Assembly: GCA_032622095.1 (NCBI GenBank)
Contig: CP136063.1
Span: forward strand, 76,609,980-76,673,979
Reading direction: 5' to 3'
Length of the DNA: 64,000 nt
DNA from: Siphonodentalium dalli
Lineage: Eukaryota > Mollusca > Scaphopoda > Gadilida > Siphonodentaliidae
This document shows positions 48,204 through 60,816 of this stretch, piece after piece. The notes under the pieces are model-generated. The model was not told the origin of the DNA. It did not search any database and worked only from the letters and a program-made list of their open reading frames with translations. A program made the translations under genes and the position numbers. Each line of letters starts with the position of its first letter. Within the stretch, counting starts at the first letter, position 1.

Positions 48204-48455
48204 CTGTAAACATCGAAATAAACTCATCAGATAATAATGATGGCGTATCTATTTCAATTGTAATAAAATCCAACTTTAAGACTACAATTAGTATATTTTG
48301 TAAATAAAACAGACATAATTTGTATAGAGTATTTGTCTATAAAGTCATACTATACGTATAAATATCTAGTGTAATCGTTTGAGCTGTATATTGATGGGGA
48401 TTTGAGCATATACTGGGCGATGCTCTACAGTTTATAGCCACTTGGAGGAAGTTGG

Positions 48456-48703
48456 TATGTCCTTCATGTATGAATACCCAAACCCTAACACTATCCCTAA
48501 CCGTAGCACTAAACAGCATAATCCCAACCCTAACCATATAGCCCTAACCCCGACCCTAACCATTTAGCCCTAACCCCGACACTAACCATTTAGCCCTAAC
48601 CCCGACCCTAACCATTTAGCCCTAACCCCGACACTAACCCTAACCATAATGCATATGGAGAATGCAGCGGTGTGGTTTCGTGTATTCTTACATGAAGGAT
48701 ATA
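48456..48703. repeat. Telomere-like minisatellite between inverted repeats
   Basis: 48476-48645 is a degenerate CCCTAA array with a regular 26-bp higher unit (CATTTAGCCCTAACCCCGAC plus MCTAAC) repeated about four times. It is bracketed by TATGTCCTTCATGTATGAAT (48456) and its approximate complement ATTCTTACATGAAGGATATA (48684). The array is therefore an element with terminal inverted repeats rather than a plain interstitial telomere. Confidence 0.75.
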
Positions 48704-48704
48704 C

Positions 48705-50440
48705 TGTAAATTACTTGAGCAAACTTTCTACGAGCTTATATCTCCCAGAATGACGCATTGAAGTCATACAACAACATAAAACTTTGAACAGGATGTATGG
48801 GTCTCAAACAAAAACAGGATGTATGGGTCTCAAACAAAAACAGCCATTTCCACGGCATTGAACAGAAACGAGGATTCGTGTTAGTGTATTCCGGATATGT
48901 TAGAAATAAAGTTCGTTTGTTTCACTTATGTGCGAAAAAATGAAAATGGCTAAATAAAAAATGGCTGTGACCATGGGAAATACTTTCAAAGCACGGGAAA
49001 CGGGTATATCAATTCGAGTATTTGTCAACCTATCTTATACCTCCTTCCGAATTACGTAGACAGAATTTGGAAGCTCGAATGAACCATATCATGTCTGTTT
49101 ACTCGACTGCATTAGCTTCATACGTTATTTGTCGCACAACGCTTGGCCTTTGTTAAGGAAAGTGTCATTACGCGCGCCGCGTGTATACTAATGTAGGGAT
49201 TCTCGTTTCGCGTGGGCGCTGACATTAACATGGGTGTTTTATTTATAGTATGGGAATTGTTGGGATGATTAAAAGTCGAACTGCGAGCCGGAGGCCGAGT
49301 CCGGTAAAAGGTGTTGTTCGGAATTTCAATTTCGTTTATTGTCGTTAATCAACGTTATGTCAATAATGTTGATTTTTGGTTTGTGATATGCTATATTAAT
49401 TACAAATCAAAGAAATGAAAAAGATAATTTGTAAGTCTTATATTTCAACTTGTATAGACTTTTTTCGTTCTGCAGCCCACTGGGGGGTTGTGGTCGGGGA
49501 CGGCGGAGTCGACCGTCGGTTCGTTAATTAGGTGCTGGTTGTTGTTATTTTATATTCGCGAAAACAATATATTTTATATTATATAATTACAATCATGGGT
49601 ATATAATATATTATCTTGAACGCGTTACCATTTCTGACATTGGTTTTCTTGTTAACTAATGTATTTCACTAGCTTTACCGACGACGCTCCCGCATTTGAA
49701 TCCAGGGAATCTAATGTGTATGCGTGACGTTACGTGGGCAAACCGGATTTTAGCATAAAAAAATATATACTTTTTGAAATTGTCCATGTTCTGCAGTTTA
49801 TGGAAATTTCACGACGTCAAAATGTGGGCAATACAGTTTGTGAGCAGTGGATAAGGTGTGTTTTACATATGCAGTGGTGTCTTCGTGACGTAATATATTC
49901 GAGTCGAACTGACCTTGCCCTTGACATTGAGTGTGCTAGCAAGATAGTTCTCCCTCTTAGTACGCTCCGACCGGTTCCGCGAGGTCCCCTGTTATTTCTA
50001 TTCTAAAATAGCCCATATTTATGTCCAGTTAGAATGTTGGAATTTTTGGAGAACAATTCAAACATTCTAGATAAGATCGGTAATATAATTGATCCAGAGA
50101 CACCCTTCTTTCGGACAGGTGTCCTCGATATTAGAATAAATTTGTAACTATAATTATTGCCTGAACACAAAACACATTGGCCGTTATCCTGATGACGTCG
50201 GCCAACCTATACATACATATATGCGTCGCCGGCAAATGGATCGGGAAATGCGGGCAGTGGTCCCAAGAAATGCAAGACGAACAGATGTACATGTAAGTGC
50301 TTTATATCAAAGAAGTTATGCAACAGCCGTTGTTACCACGGTTTGAACTGGTCGACCAAGTGAACTACTGTGTTGTTTCATCATTAAGTGTAAATACTAT
50401 AGTAGTTTTAAATGTTATTATGTTTATATACAATTGGGTG
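48705..50440. other. Gene-free stretch
   Basis: It contains a direct duplication of CAGGATGTATGGGTCTCAAA near 48790-48840 and, at 49041-49103, a reverse-oriented end fragment of TTAA family 2 (ATTACGTAGACAGAATTTGG). No gene is supported. Confidence 0.45.
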
Positions 50441-50442
50441 CA

Positions 50443-50575
50443 GGACGTTTCGGCACCTGGACGTTTCGGCACCAAGTTTCCAGGACGTTTCGACACCTGT
50501 CATTTCGGCACTTGATTGTTTCGACCCAAGCCCTTGGACGTTTCGGTACCCCATCAAAGACATTTCGGCACGTGA
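50443..50575. repeat. GGACGTTTCGGCACC minisatellite
   Basis: Six to eight imperfect copies of GGACGTTTCGGCACC at irregular 15-30-bp spacing. Open frames on both strands through it are repeat-driven. Confidence 0.75.
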
Positions 50576-50579
50576 TTCA

Positions 50580-52475
50580 TTTATTATTTTTTGCATTAAT
50601 TAGTACACAGTCGAGCATTCGTAGATGTAGTAATGTATTCTGCCGCCCCATGGTACAAATGAGACGGTAATGCAATGTTTCTCGTTGTGTGTTATGCAAA
50701 GTGCCTTACATTTTGCCTCTTATATAACTATGGCTCAAGATACTTTCTTAGATCTCTGATTTTGGACACCAAAGATATAAAAATTCTCAAAGTCGATATG
50801 ATCTCTGCTGTATAATAAGTAAGCTATGTTCTTTGAAGCTTTGTCGTACGAGACCGCGTACACTATGTGACAAAAACGATATAAGTTGATACATTGGTTC
50901 TACGTTGTTTTGTCGGCAGGCACTGGCGAATTCGGTTTGTAATAATGTAATGTTAGCTGCACTAATGAAAAAAGCCTCATGGAAGCCATCGTCTCTAGGT
51001 TTATTAAAATTGGTAAACATGTCCAAATGTCGTTAAATTGGTTCATTATTGACAAATATACATATACATCTTGTAATTTAAAATAGAAGTAGATATATCA
51101 ATGCATAGAAAGTAAATAAATGTCGGCTATACTAACACGCGGACTATGCATACCATGATAAAGCTAAACCCTTCAAAAATATTTGTGAAATTCTTTTTAG
51201 ATATGCTTATCAGATAACTACTACACCATACGGATTAAATAGTTCGACATTATCGCAATATCCGTTTGAATGATAATGTTTGAAAAACGATACTTTTGTG
51301 AAAAAGAGCGATTATACAAAATTAAATGTTTCGGTTCCAAATGGCAGGAAAATCCAGATTAACCAACACTTTTTCCTATCAAGTGGATGTATGGTGTGAT
51401 GTAGTAATTTAACACAAACAGTGTTGGCAAATAAGTCAGGACTTGGCCTCGGGGCTCGCCTTACCAAAATCGTTAATTTCTGGGAAAAGTCACTGGTGGG
51501 TATTGTTCATCGGCGTTTTGACAATAGCCGCCACCGATTTCGTTATTTGTACAACTGTCGTTTGGCGGCGACCAAATAGCTTGAACGAATGTACAACAAT
51601 TATAACGCAGCTGTTTGACAAACATTAATATTGTTGTGGAAATGCAATTACCAATAACATGTAATATATGTAACTTAGTTTTGAAATTATCTTGGATATC
51701 ATGTCACCAGTGCTGTTAAACATACATGTTGTGATCGATCTGTGTTCGATGGACCCTCACTCTATATTCAAGAGCATGCAGTCAGTGTATGCCCCCTTTC
51801 CACGCACGGTTGGCGTGTCATTGTCCAAAATATGGACTGTGTATAATTCCAGCAGTGAACTGGGGCTGATAATAGGGTAAACAAATAAACTCATATTAAG
51901 ATTAGACCAAACTAAGTCCATCTGATCACAAAATTTCGAATCTACATGTTATCATGGTGGTTGAGATATGTTGACCCGAAACTATAAAATATTATTTCAA
52001 AGTCGAACAAAACGGGCGATACTTTTTCCATAATATCAGACATATCTCATAATAAAAGTTAGAATATCATAGCAGTACGAATTTTATAAGCAAACGAGGC
52101 ATCAGTGTTCTCAGTGAACATTACTGAAAATGGAGTTTGCTAGTAGGTAACTCATGTTTATATTTGATTCATGCCCATCACTGTAATACATTCACATTTT
52201 ATTGTAATGAAACTTTTGTATATTTCTAATGACCATCACAATATACAAAGATCATGGAATAGACAAATATATTGATTTTATTGTCCAATGACCGCTTAAC
52301 AAACAACAACCGTATATAAAATGAGTGTCACGTTGTCACAGTTCCGAGACACCATTGTGAACCAGAGGGCGAATTACATATGTGCAAATATGAATACGCA
52401 TGGCGTGCCAATTACCCTCAATTGAAGGTCGGCGCAACTCGGGTTATTGTCATTTATCTTCTATATCTATATTTG
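50580..52475. other. Gene-free stretch
   Basis: AT-rich with short frames only. Nothing is recognised. Confidence 0.4.
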
Positions 52476-52481
52476 CGAATG

Positions 52482-54450
52482 TCTTTCTGTCTGTCTGTCT
52501 GTCTGTCTGTCTGTGTTCTATAGAAATTCACAGGGGACCATCTAGATGATGCCAAAGGGGTCTACTAGGAGTAACTTTTTACGAGAAAGATAATGGTCGG
52601 GGTTAGAATTTTCGAAAGTCACGCCGTTGTTGTCAGGGGCAGAAAAGGGGGGTGGGGCATAAGACAAAAATGTCGCTGATTGTCACCAAACTTATATATA
52701 ATCATCCTCATAATATGAGAAATATAATGGTGTGGTTTAAATATGGCAAAAGTCGCGCCGTTCGCGTCAGGTGTGCCCGGAAGGGGGAGGGGCAGAATGT
52801 TTTTCTGTCGCCGATTGCCACGAAACTTACATATAATCATACCTATGATATGAAGAATCCAACGGTGTGGTTTAAATATGTCAACAGTGGCGTCGTTCGA
52901 GTCAGAGATGCACGGAAGGGGCACCCAAATTTATAAAACTAAATAGCGCCGATTTCCACCAAATTGATATATATTCTTCTTCATGATACAAGGAGTCTAA
53001 TTTAACAACGCCAAATTGTTGTCGTTTGGATGAGGGATTGGGAGGGGTGCGCACTAAATCTGATAATAATTGGTTTAGTAGCCGATTGCCACCACACTTA
53101 TACAAAATCATCCCCATGGTATGAGAAGTCTAATGGTTTGGCTTATATCTGTCAAATTTGGCCTCATTCGAGTCAGGGATGCATTGAAAGGGACAGGGGC
53201 ACCACAATTGATGCACAATTGTTTTAGCGTCAATTTCCACCAAATTAATGCACGTTCTTATCCATGATACGAGGAATCTAATCGTGTGATTTAAAGACGC
53301 CATAGTGGTGCTTTTTGTGTGAGAGATGGGGAGGGGACGGATTGGCACCAAATTTGATAAACAAAATTGTTTCGTCGCCGATTATCGCCAAACTTATAAA
53401 CTATCATCTCCATGATATCAGGAGTGTTATTGTGTGGTTTAAGGATATCACAAGTGGGGCCATTCGAGTCAGTGGTGTATAGAGATGAGAGGGACACAAA
53501 AATTATATCTATATGTTTAGTGCAGATTTCCACCAGATTGATACACATTCTTCTCCGTGATATTAGGAATCTTATCGTGTGATTTAGATACACCAAATTG
53601 GTGCCCTATGGGGACCTTAAATTTTATACAAATTTGTATACTCGCCAATTTTCACCAATTTCATATATATGCATCTCTATAACTCTAATGAGCCTTAGTG
53701 TGTGCAGCTTGAGTCCGAAATAGGGACGGGAGGGTCACCAAAACTGATTTATTATTTTTAGTACCAATTACCATCAAATTCAGACACGTTCTTCTCAGAT
53801 GATACAAGAAATAAAATCGTGCTGTCTGTCTTTCTGTCTGTCTGTGTGCGATCTATACATAACTTCACGCGGTACAATCGAGATGGCACCAAGGCGTTCT
53901 AAGGGATGTAACTTTTTACAAGGAAGTTAATGGTGCGGGTTTAAATTTTCTAAAATGACGCTGTTGGTGTCAGGGGAAGAAAAAAAGGGGGGGGGGTCAG
54001 CAACATTAAATAAATATGGTGAAATAGTTTTGTCGCCTATTTTCACCAAACGAATACATAATCACCTCCGCAATGTCGCGTTGTTCGAGTCAGCGTTGCA
54101 CCAACAATTGATTCAATAAACAATTTTAGCCCAGATGTCCACCAAATTGATATATTATTCTCCTATATGATACGAGGAATATCATCGTGTGATTTAAAGA
54201 CGCCAAATTGCCGTCGTTTGGGTGAGAGATGTGGAGTCATAACTATTCTCATAATTTGTTTTGTTGCTGATTACCACCAAACATATAATCATCGCCAGTA
54301 TATCATGCACCCGTGAGTCTAATGGGCGTGGTTTAAATATGTCAAAAAAAGGCAAAAGCTGATACAAATATATTTGGCACTAATTTCCACTAAATTCATA
54401 CACGTTCTTCTCAAATGATATACCATGAATTAAATCACATTAGGTGTCCT
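52482..54450 (+). repeat. ~140-bp tandem array with (TCTG)n leaders
   Basis: It starts with a (TCTG)n microsatellite at 52482-52513 and a leader (CTATAGAAATTCAC, GATGATGCCAAAGG, AGTAACTTTTTACG). About nine diverged ~140-bp units follow, marked by GTCGCCGATTGCCACCAAAC, TAATCATCCYCATGATATGA and GGTGTGGTTTAAATATG. Near 53822 a second TCTGTCTG run and a second leader (GAGATGGCACCAAGGCGTTC) restart the pattern for several more units. All open frames follow the period. Confidence 0.75.
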
Positions 54451-56240
54451 TTGCGTCACGGATTGCGAGCGGATATGCACTATTATTGATCAGATTTCTA
54501 TTCGCCTATATCCACATATAAGTTATATATAGTCACCCAGGCCATCTCCATATCATATTAAGGAGTTTTGGGAGTTCACATTTCACAATCCCGACAAATG
54601 GTGACCAACTCAAGTCACTTGAACAATTATATCTTCTTAACTGTCATATGTATATGGGGATGATAATCAGGGCATTCACACAATGAGCTAGCAAAAAGAT
54701 ATACATAGAAGAAGCATTAAACGTATATTGATCATTCTATTGAAGAGATACTTATATTTGTGCAAACTGAGAGACATCGAACTGTCAGAGGATTGCATAT
54801 ATATTATAACAAAATTGAGTCTGTTCCATTCAATACAGTTTCCAGAAAAAAGTTACAATTTGTCAAGAGATATGGATGGCCTGTTCGAAAATAGTGGCCA
54901 CAGTGTGCAGTCAAATATATATAGTTTCTTCTGATATACAAGAAATGCAGTTAGTAGCACAAGACTTTTCAGGATCCCCCAATACTGACATCTGACAAGG
55001 ATTTTAGAACAGACTCATCGACTCACATAAACAACTCAAAATCTCGCTTTGTGCCTGGCACATATAGCTGATATACGTACGCAACAACAGTTCATTTAAA
55101 CTGAGAATATTTAGCCAATGCATGTATATAGCACCAATATATAGAACCTGGAAATTTCGTTGAAACATATGTATCTTCATGGAGATATGATAGACAGTCC
55201 TCGAGATCTTAGTCCAACCCACTAGATTGACTGGTACATCTCAATATGTAAAACCCAATTGTCATATATTATTTATGCGAACTAATGTGTTTATGATGTT
55301 CATGTATCATATTATAACGTCTGATGTATACGCAGTTGTAAATAAATAAATACTTCATTATTGGTGGAACGGATTAATCGAGACAAACAGAATGACAACT
55401 GACAAGGTGAGCCACTACTTATATTCCATGACTGTAATAATCATGTTTTGTGATGCTATTTGAATATACAATTTATGAGAAAACGTATAGTACTTTAAGC
55501 GAGAGTATTCTCTATTCCCAATACATATCCACAACATTCAGAGGGTTTCACATCGCATTAACCTGGGCAACGCCGGGTACCCTGCTAGTAATTAATATAA
55601 GCGTACCAATGATGATGCAAATACAGTTCCAATACAATTCATTCCCGCTGTTCTTACAGTATTATAACCACCAAACCATGAGTTCATGGCCATTAACCAC
55701 TGTCAACAAACAGTCATGTGGTTTCCATGGTTATACATTATCATATGCACGATATTTGTTTAATGAACTTAAAATGGGCTGTATTTGGCTGCAACACATG
55801 ATATCCAAATATTTAACCTTTTAATTGACTGAATGCAACCCGTTAATGTTGCATTCATTAATGATATAAATGAATGGATCCTGTTGTTTTAATGGTTTTG
55901 TGCGGCGTTTTATGCCATTTTATTTTGGCCTGCGTGTAGAGGTGTATGCACCTACGTGTATGTTATAGCTCCGTCCATATTACGTAGACATAATTTGGAG
56001 GTTTAAATTAGCCATGACCGTTTAACCATTTGACAACAGATCACTAATACAGATAGCCCGATTGTGTACGGTTAATTTGTATGATAATGTAACTGTTTCT
56101 TCTTTCTAAATTCTTGCCGATGTAGGCCATGAGGCAGAACGCTTAAAGAGAGAGCATCCGTTTGTTTATATATGTATTACACGATTCCTGCTTTGCAATT
56201 ATAAGTAACTTTTTATATGACCATTTGATATTTATATATG
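54451..56240. other. Gene-free stretch
   Basis: No domain-bearing frame. 55975-56035 is an end fragment of TTAA family 2 (ATTACGTAGACATAATTTGG ... GACCGTTTAA). Confidence 0.45.
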
Positions 56241-56367
56241 CAATCAACGTCGTTTTCGATGCATCTGTCGGCGTATAGAAGTGTCGGATGCCGAATGATA
56301 CTATGTATGTAGTTCGGCATCCGACACTTCTATACGCCGACAGAAGCATCGAAAACGACGTTGATTG
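56241..56367. repeat. Near-perfect hairpin, 55-bp arms and 17-nt loop
   Basis: Arm 56241-56295 (starts CAATCAACGTCGTTTTCGAT) and arm 56313-56367 (ends ATCGAAAACGACGTTGATTG) are complementary over 55 bp with a single mismatch. The loop at 56296-56312 is TGATACTATGTATGTAG. Such a structure could be a very young palindromic MITE, a cruciform, or a precursor of small RNA if transcribed. Confidence 0.9.
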
Positions 56368-57070
56368 GTTATAATTACGACAATCCGCATATTAGTTGAT
56401 GATTAAACAAGTTTTTTTTAAAGAAACTATATTAAAAACACTAAAATAGTAAAACGGTCCAAGTGATATTGGTGTCTGGACTTCAGCTGCTCTTTTAACC
56501 GACATGGGAAATTGGGTCGATACTAAATTAGGCGACCGACTGGAACTTGGAAGTTCGAGATGAACACACACAATACGATCTCTGTTTCGAACTACACAAA
56601 AGCAAGACACCACACCCGTAAACTGTTAAACTGTACTTGCGGGTGTATATTTCACTTATTTAAAACGACTCTAGATGATCTATTGTCATAAAGACAATCC
56701 GATTCGATAGCAATTCCGAAGCGGTGTTCCCAAACTTCCCCAACAAATTTGCGGTCTCCGGTGACATTCTATGCTCTCGTAACCACTGCCGTGTCATATT
56801 AGTATTGGCACGAAGCTGGATAAATGCTAATACTAATACTCACTACATGACCACAACACTAGAAATACAATGAAACGCCCCCCCCTGATAGTAATAATGA
56901 TTACTATATGCAATCCTTTCTTCCGTGGTCTGTCCGTTCGTGGAATGTACTCCCAGACTCTGTTAAAGATGCAACTTCAATAGGCGATTTCAAACGCAAT
57001 CTTAAACCTGATATATTAAAGCCTAAATACTACTTTACCTGCTATTCTAGGACAGCTCAAATTTACCACA

Positions 57071-59085
57071 CCAGGGGCCTGTTTCATGAAGCAATGTCAT
57101 AAGATTATCTTAAGATGGACTTAATCTAAGATCTAAGGTGGATCTTATGATGTAACTTTTCCGTTTCACAAAACAAGATTAAGTCCTACTTAAGTAGTAA
57201 TTTAAGTTCGCGCGCTTTTAGACTGGCTCTCGACAATTTATTACAGCTATGCACAGAAAATGTTGGTTCTGTGTATGTTATATGCCTTGGTACAGTGTCT
57301 GGTGACAGATACTAGGGCGTGTCTAATTATAAGAATAATTATGATATTTTAATGCAAGGGCGATAATCAGTATAATGACTGGTGCATACTTAACTGCACG
57401 AGCGCGCTTTTTAACTGTTTTCGCGTCAGACCCCATCCACACATAGCTGCATTCTTCCAATGCCTATTTTATACAAACGTAACGAGCTCAAATATATTAT
57501 TTCAGTTATAATATTAAAGGGACTTATACATCGTAACTCAGAATGTGAATTTTCACCCATATAACATACCATTAAGGCGACGCGAGACATATGTTCGCTC
57601 CTTTCAATGCTGATATTAGGTTCTAATACATTATACGTCTTTGAAGCATCTATAATTCCAGGAAACCGAATATGTCGCCACGACGGCATACACATACAAT
57701 AAACCACAACGGAAGCACTGAGCTAAACGCTCTTTATTGATTGCCAACATTCATGGAATACCAACACAAAACGCTCTTCATATCGTGCTCCAAATAGACT
57801 TATTTCCAATCTGAGACATATACTTGTAGAAGCCATATATAAATGATGTTAATGCCATTTGCTCTGGTTCTGTTGACAAATGTGCTAAACGCCTGTTATA
57901 ATTAACAAACTGCGTATAAACTTCGAAAGTACGTTACGTTGAACGACATTCTGCATATATGTTTTAATAAAAACCAAATCAACGACTTCTAATAAAGAGC
58001 GTTTATAATTAACAACACGTGAACAGATGTAGGTGTAAAGGCACGGTATAAGTATAAACGTTTCCCATACGTTTGAACGGCAAAGTGATATACATACAGT
58101 AAGCAATTATTTCATGTGTCTTTTGGGAACAGTCAAAATTTACAGGCCACTGTGGAAAATTACTAAAATACCAATATAGACTATACCACTGGTATAGTCT
58201 AGATTGGTATTTTAGTAATTCCCCCAGGGACCTGTGGGCCGGTTCACAGTGATATTATATGTTCTTTCGCGGTTCCCGGTGTGCCCGCGCGGTCCGTATA
58301 CTATATACATGCTATATATCTTTTTATTTCATAGTTAATAGATTATGATAATATACATAATAATAATAATAAAATAACACATATTATGTATTATTATCTT
58401 GCCGATATATATACGGGGTACATATACGATACATTTTACAATCAAATTATAACATAATAATATATAAAGGCAAGTAAATAATAGTCATAATAGCTGACAT
58501 AAGCATTTATAAAAAAAAACTGAGTATAAGTCATTCACTATTATCCTCGATGTGAAAATGTTCGGACTAATTGTCTCAACATGATTATTGTCTACAGTGC
58601 GATTGGGTGATTTGAATTGCAAATGGATGTTCAACTCTATGTAAATATATTCTTTTTGTTACAGCAATTAGAAATATATATAGTCCGGTCTTGGCGGTTT
58701 ACAGTTAGTAGCGGACACCCCGCCAATCTTGCAACCACTGGCCACGTCACTGCTATAGCTTACCAGTTGGTTATTAATTACTACCATTTCTGAATGAAAC
58801 ACCCCTCCGTGCTAGCAAGGTGTTATTCAGTTAAATGTGTTTATAATAATATATACATGAACTAGATCCCATCCACATTTCTGACCAACTGCGGATCACA
58901 ACGTAGGTCTTAACTTTAAGATTATCTTATGACACCTCACACCAGTCTTAAAGTTAAGACCAAAGATAAGACCATCTTAGGTTAAGACTTTGTTCGTGAA
59001 ACGCACTTATGACTGAAGTTTGAACTTATGACCATCTTAAGTCCCAACTATGTCATAAGTTGCCTTCATGAAACAGGGCCCTGGC
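57071..59085. mobile_element. 2-kb element with CCAGGGGCCTGTTTCATGAA inverted ends
   Basis: The left end CCAGGGGCCTGTTTCATGAAG pairs with the right end CTTCATGAAACAGGGCCCTGG. Further inside, both ends carry TCTTAAGATGG/CCATCTTAAG-like subterminal repeats (TCTTAA, CATAAG motifs at 57090-57160 and 58905-59050). GGGGCCTGTTTCAT termini recall Harbinger/ISL2EU-type DNA transposons of animals (inference). No transposase frame is visible, so the element is non-autonomous. It includes a nested palindrome at 58142-58236 and CGCTCTTTATT motifs at 57727 and 57768. Confidence 0.75.
58142..58236. repeat. Nested ~95-bp palindrome
   Basis: ACAGGCCACTGTGG.AAATTACTAAAATACCAATATAGACTATACC is followed by the near-complementary GGTATAGTCTAGATTGG, TATTTTAGTAATT, CCCAGGGACCTGT. 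The arms are about 45 bp around CACT. It has its own CAGGKMC-type ends, so it is probably a small MITE inserted in the 2-kb element. Confidence 0.75.
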
Positions 59086-60269
59086 TGAGATTAAGATGTA
59101 GCAATCTTAACAGCGATCTAAAAGATAACCAAGACTTGCCTTATTGCATGTGTGGTTGCATTGAAACTGCTAGACATTTTTTTCTGGAATGCGCTCAATA
59201 TACCTCTCACAGAGAAGAACTTTTTAATACCCTATCTGATGTAACAATAACTAGTGAATTATTACTATGGGGATCTGATGAATTATCCTATGAAACTAAT
59301 AAGAAAATCTTCATGGCAGCTCAGAAATGTATAATAACAGGTAATCGCTTTCAACGATTCTTCTCTTAAGCTGTTCCAAAATTGCAATATTGAATTGCAT
59401 GGTACATCATAAACCGAGATGCTATTGATCTCTCCAACGTGGGTCGTCGGGTCGATGGACCACTGCATATGTTCACATGGTTATTTTTCCAATCACAAGT
59501 TATGTATAAATACTTTTTATTTCCTTGAAATGTGTTATTATATATCTTTTTGGTTTATTTGAAATTAATTATATGCATGTTCAGATATATAATTACACCT
59601 CACACTCTGTACTCTCTGACCTTCTCTATAAAATTCTGACATTATCTTCTGTCCCTTTGTCTCGCCTCCACCTCATATTTCTTCTTTCTATGGATCTTTT
59701 TTATGCCTCTATTATTTACCCCTACTTGACTTGCAGTCAACTAGGGCTGTGCCATTGTCAAGGGAGAGGGCTTCAAATAAGCCTAACCCTAATCCCATTT
59801 TTCTTCTAAATTTGTATCTATTGTAATTATTTATCTGAATGTCCATAGAGGGAAAAATAAATACTGTTTAAACTAATACTAATGGTGGAATAGTTATGTA
59901 ATAATTGCTTTACCCCCAACTAAATTAATGTACTATTTTGCTGTTTAATCGGCGATAATGTTTCGCTGAGAGTTGGCGTCTTAGATTACCACTAGAAACG
60001 GAAGTTTTTTCTTGCGATTTGATTGGTGGACTAAATAAAATTCCGGGTAAATTCGCCCCATGGATATTCGACTTTGTTTGCGAACTTTTTAAAGTATCAC
60101 TACACCCAGTGATGCGGGAAACGACACTTCCCTCGGCTGATAGAAATTGTCGCTACCACGTGTATCTAACGGCCTTGACCAATCAAATGTACGCATTTAA
60201 GTAAAAGCGAAAGTAGTTGTAATTATATATACATATACGTTTTACATCAATATGCCAATACTTAATTTG

Positions 60270-60569
60270 TTTTGTTTTAAACAGCCCGGGGCCATTGCGG
60301 ACCACTCTTTCAGGCTGGGCATCCCCACTTTCAGGGATGATGCCCACCCTTACGAGATGGTCAAAGTGCCCGTCGGACGTCAGACCCAGCAAGAAGCGGC
60401 AGTCAGTCAGTAAGGCCCACTCGTCCTCCTCAAGCTGCGAACCCATACCGTCGAAGTCCCATCAGAAACGTATCTCAAATAAGGGCTCGATCAAAGCATA
60501 GAAACCATGTTCACCGCCAAAATAAAGATACTACACTTTGATCTTAGCCAAAACGCCGAGAAGCCATGC
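60270..60569 (-). mobile_element. U2 snRNA-headed SINE with 9-bp target duplication
   Basis: On the minus strand the element starts at about 60568 with ATGGCTTCTCGGCGTTTTGG, then CTAAGATCAAAGTGTAGTAT. That is nucleotides 1 to about 42 of U2 snRNA with a few changes (metazoan U2 opens ATCGCTTCTCGGCCTTTTGG). A ~230-bp unrelated body follows, with a strong hairpin GGGCATCATCCC...GGGGATGCCC near 60310-60345, then a short A-rich tail (GTTTAAAACAAAA). The exact direct repeat CTTAATTTG (plus strand) at 60261-60269 and 60570-60578 is a target-site duplication. This matches snRNA-headed SINEs (SINEU type) rather than a plain U2 pseudogene, because the body replaces U2 sequence. Short frames on either strand, although protein-like, do not cross the element ends. 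Confidence 0.8.
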
Positions 60570-60816
60570 TTAATTTGGGGTTTCCAATGAGTCATGCATG
60601 CTTATATAGCAGCACTGGACATGCCTGTATGCTTATTCTTGTTGTATTAGTGTGTATGTGCAGTGGGGTGTTCTTGATTCATGTGTGTAAGAAATTACGT
60701 TGGTTGCAATTAATTACATGGTTTATTCGCTTGTTAAGCGGACATTGGCTTATGACATTTTTATTAATTTTGGTGTTACATTATCCATAGCACATCTCTA
60801 ATACACACATACAGAC

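Larger units (their letters stand above)
56890..59882 (+). pseudogene. LINE C-terminal fragment and 3' region, split by a 2-kb element
   Basis: On the plus strand 56900-57070 reads as the end of a LINE ORF2 (FLPWSVRSWNVLPDSVKDA, FKRNLKP, then RTAQIYHT). The same frame resumes at 59086 with LRCSNLNSDL and a CMCGCIETARHFFLEC zinc-knuckle-like motif, ending with a stop at 59367-59369. The region between, 57071-59085, is an inserted terminal-inverted-repeat element. The rest to about 59882 looks like the LINE 3' untranslated region, ending in AT-rich sequence. Everything upstream of the C-terminus is missing, so this is a 5'-truncated dead copy. It is in the opposite orientation to LINEs A and B and of a visibly different subfamily. 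Confidence 0.8.

Noticed and set aside
48476-48645. Interstitial telomere from chromosome fusion
   Set aside because: The array is degenerate with a 26-bp unit and lies between inverted repeats, which fits a repeat element better.
60295-60501. Protein-like open frames on both strands (serine/lysine-rich on plus, acidic on minus) with an apparent acceptor at 60284
   Set aside because: The whole interval lies within a retrotransposed U2-headed SINE bounded by a 9-bp duplication, so the frames are incidental to the SINE body.
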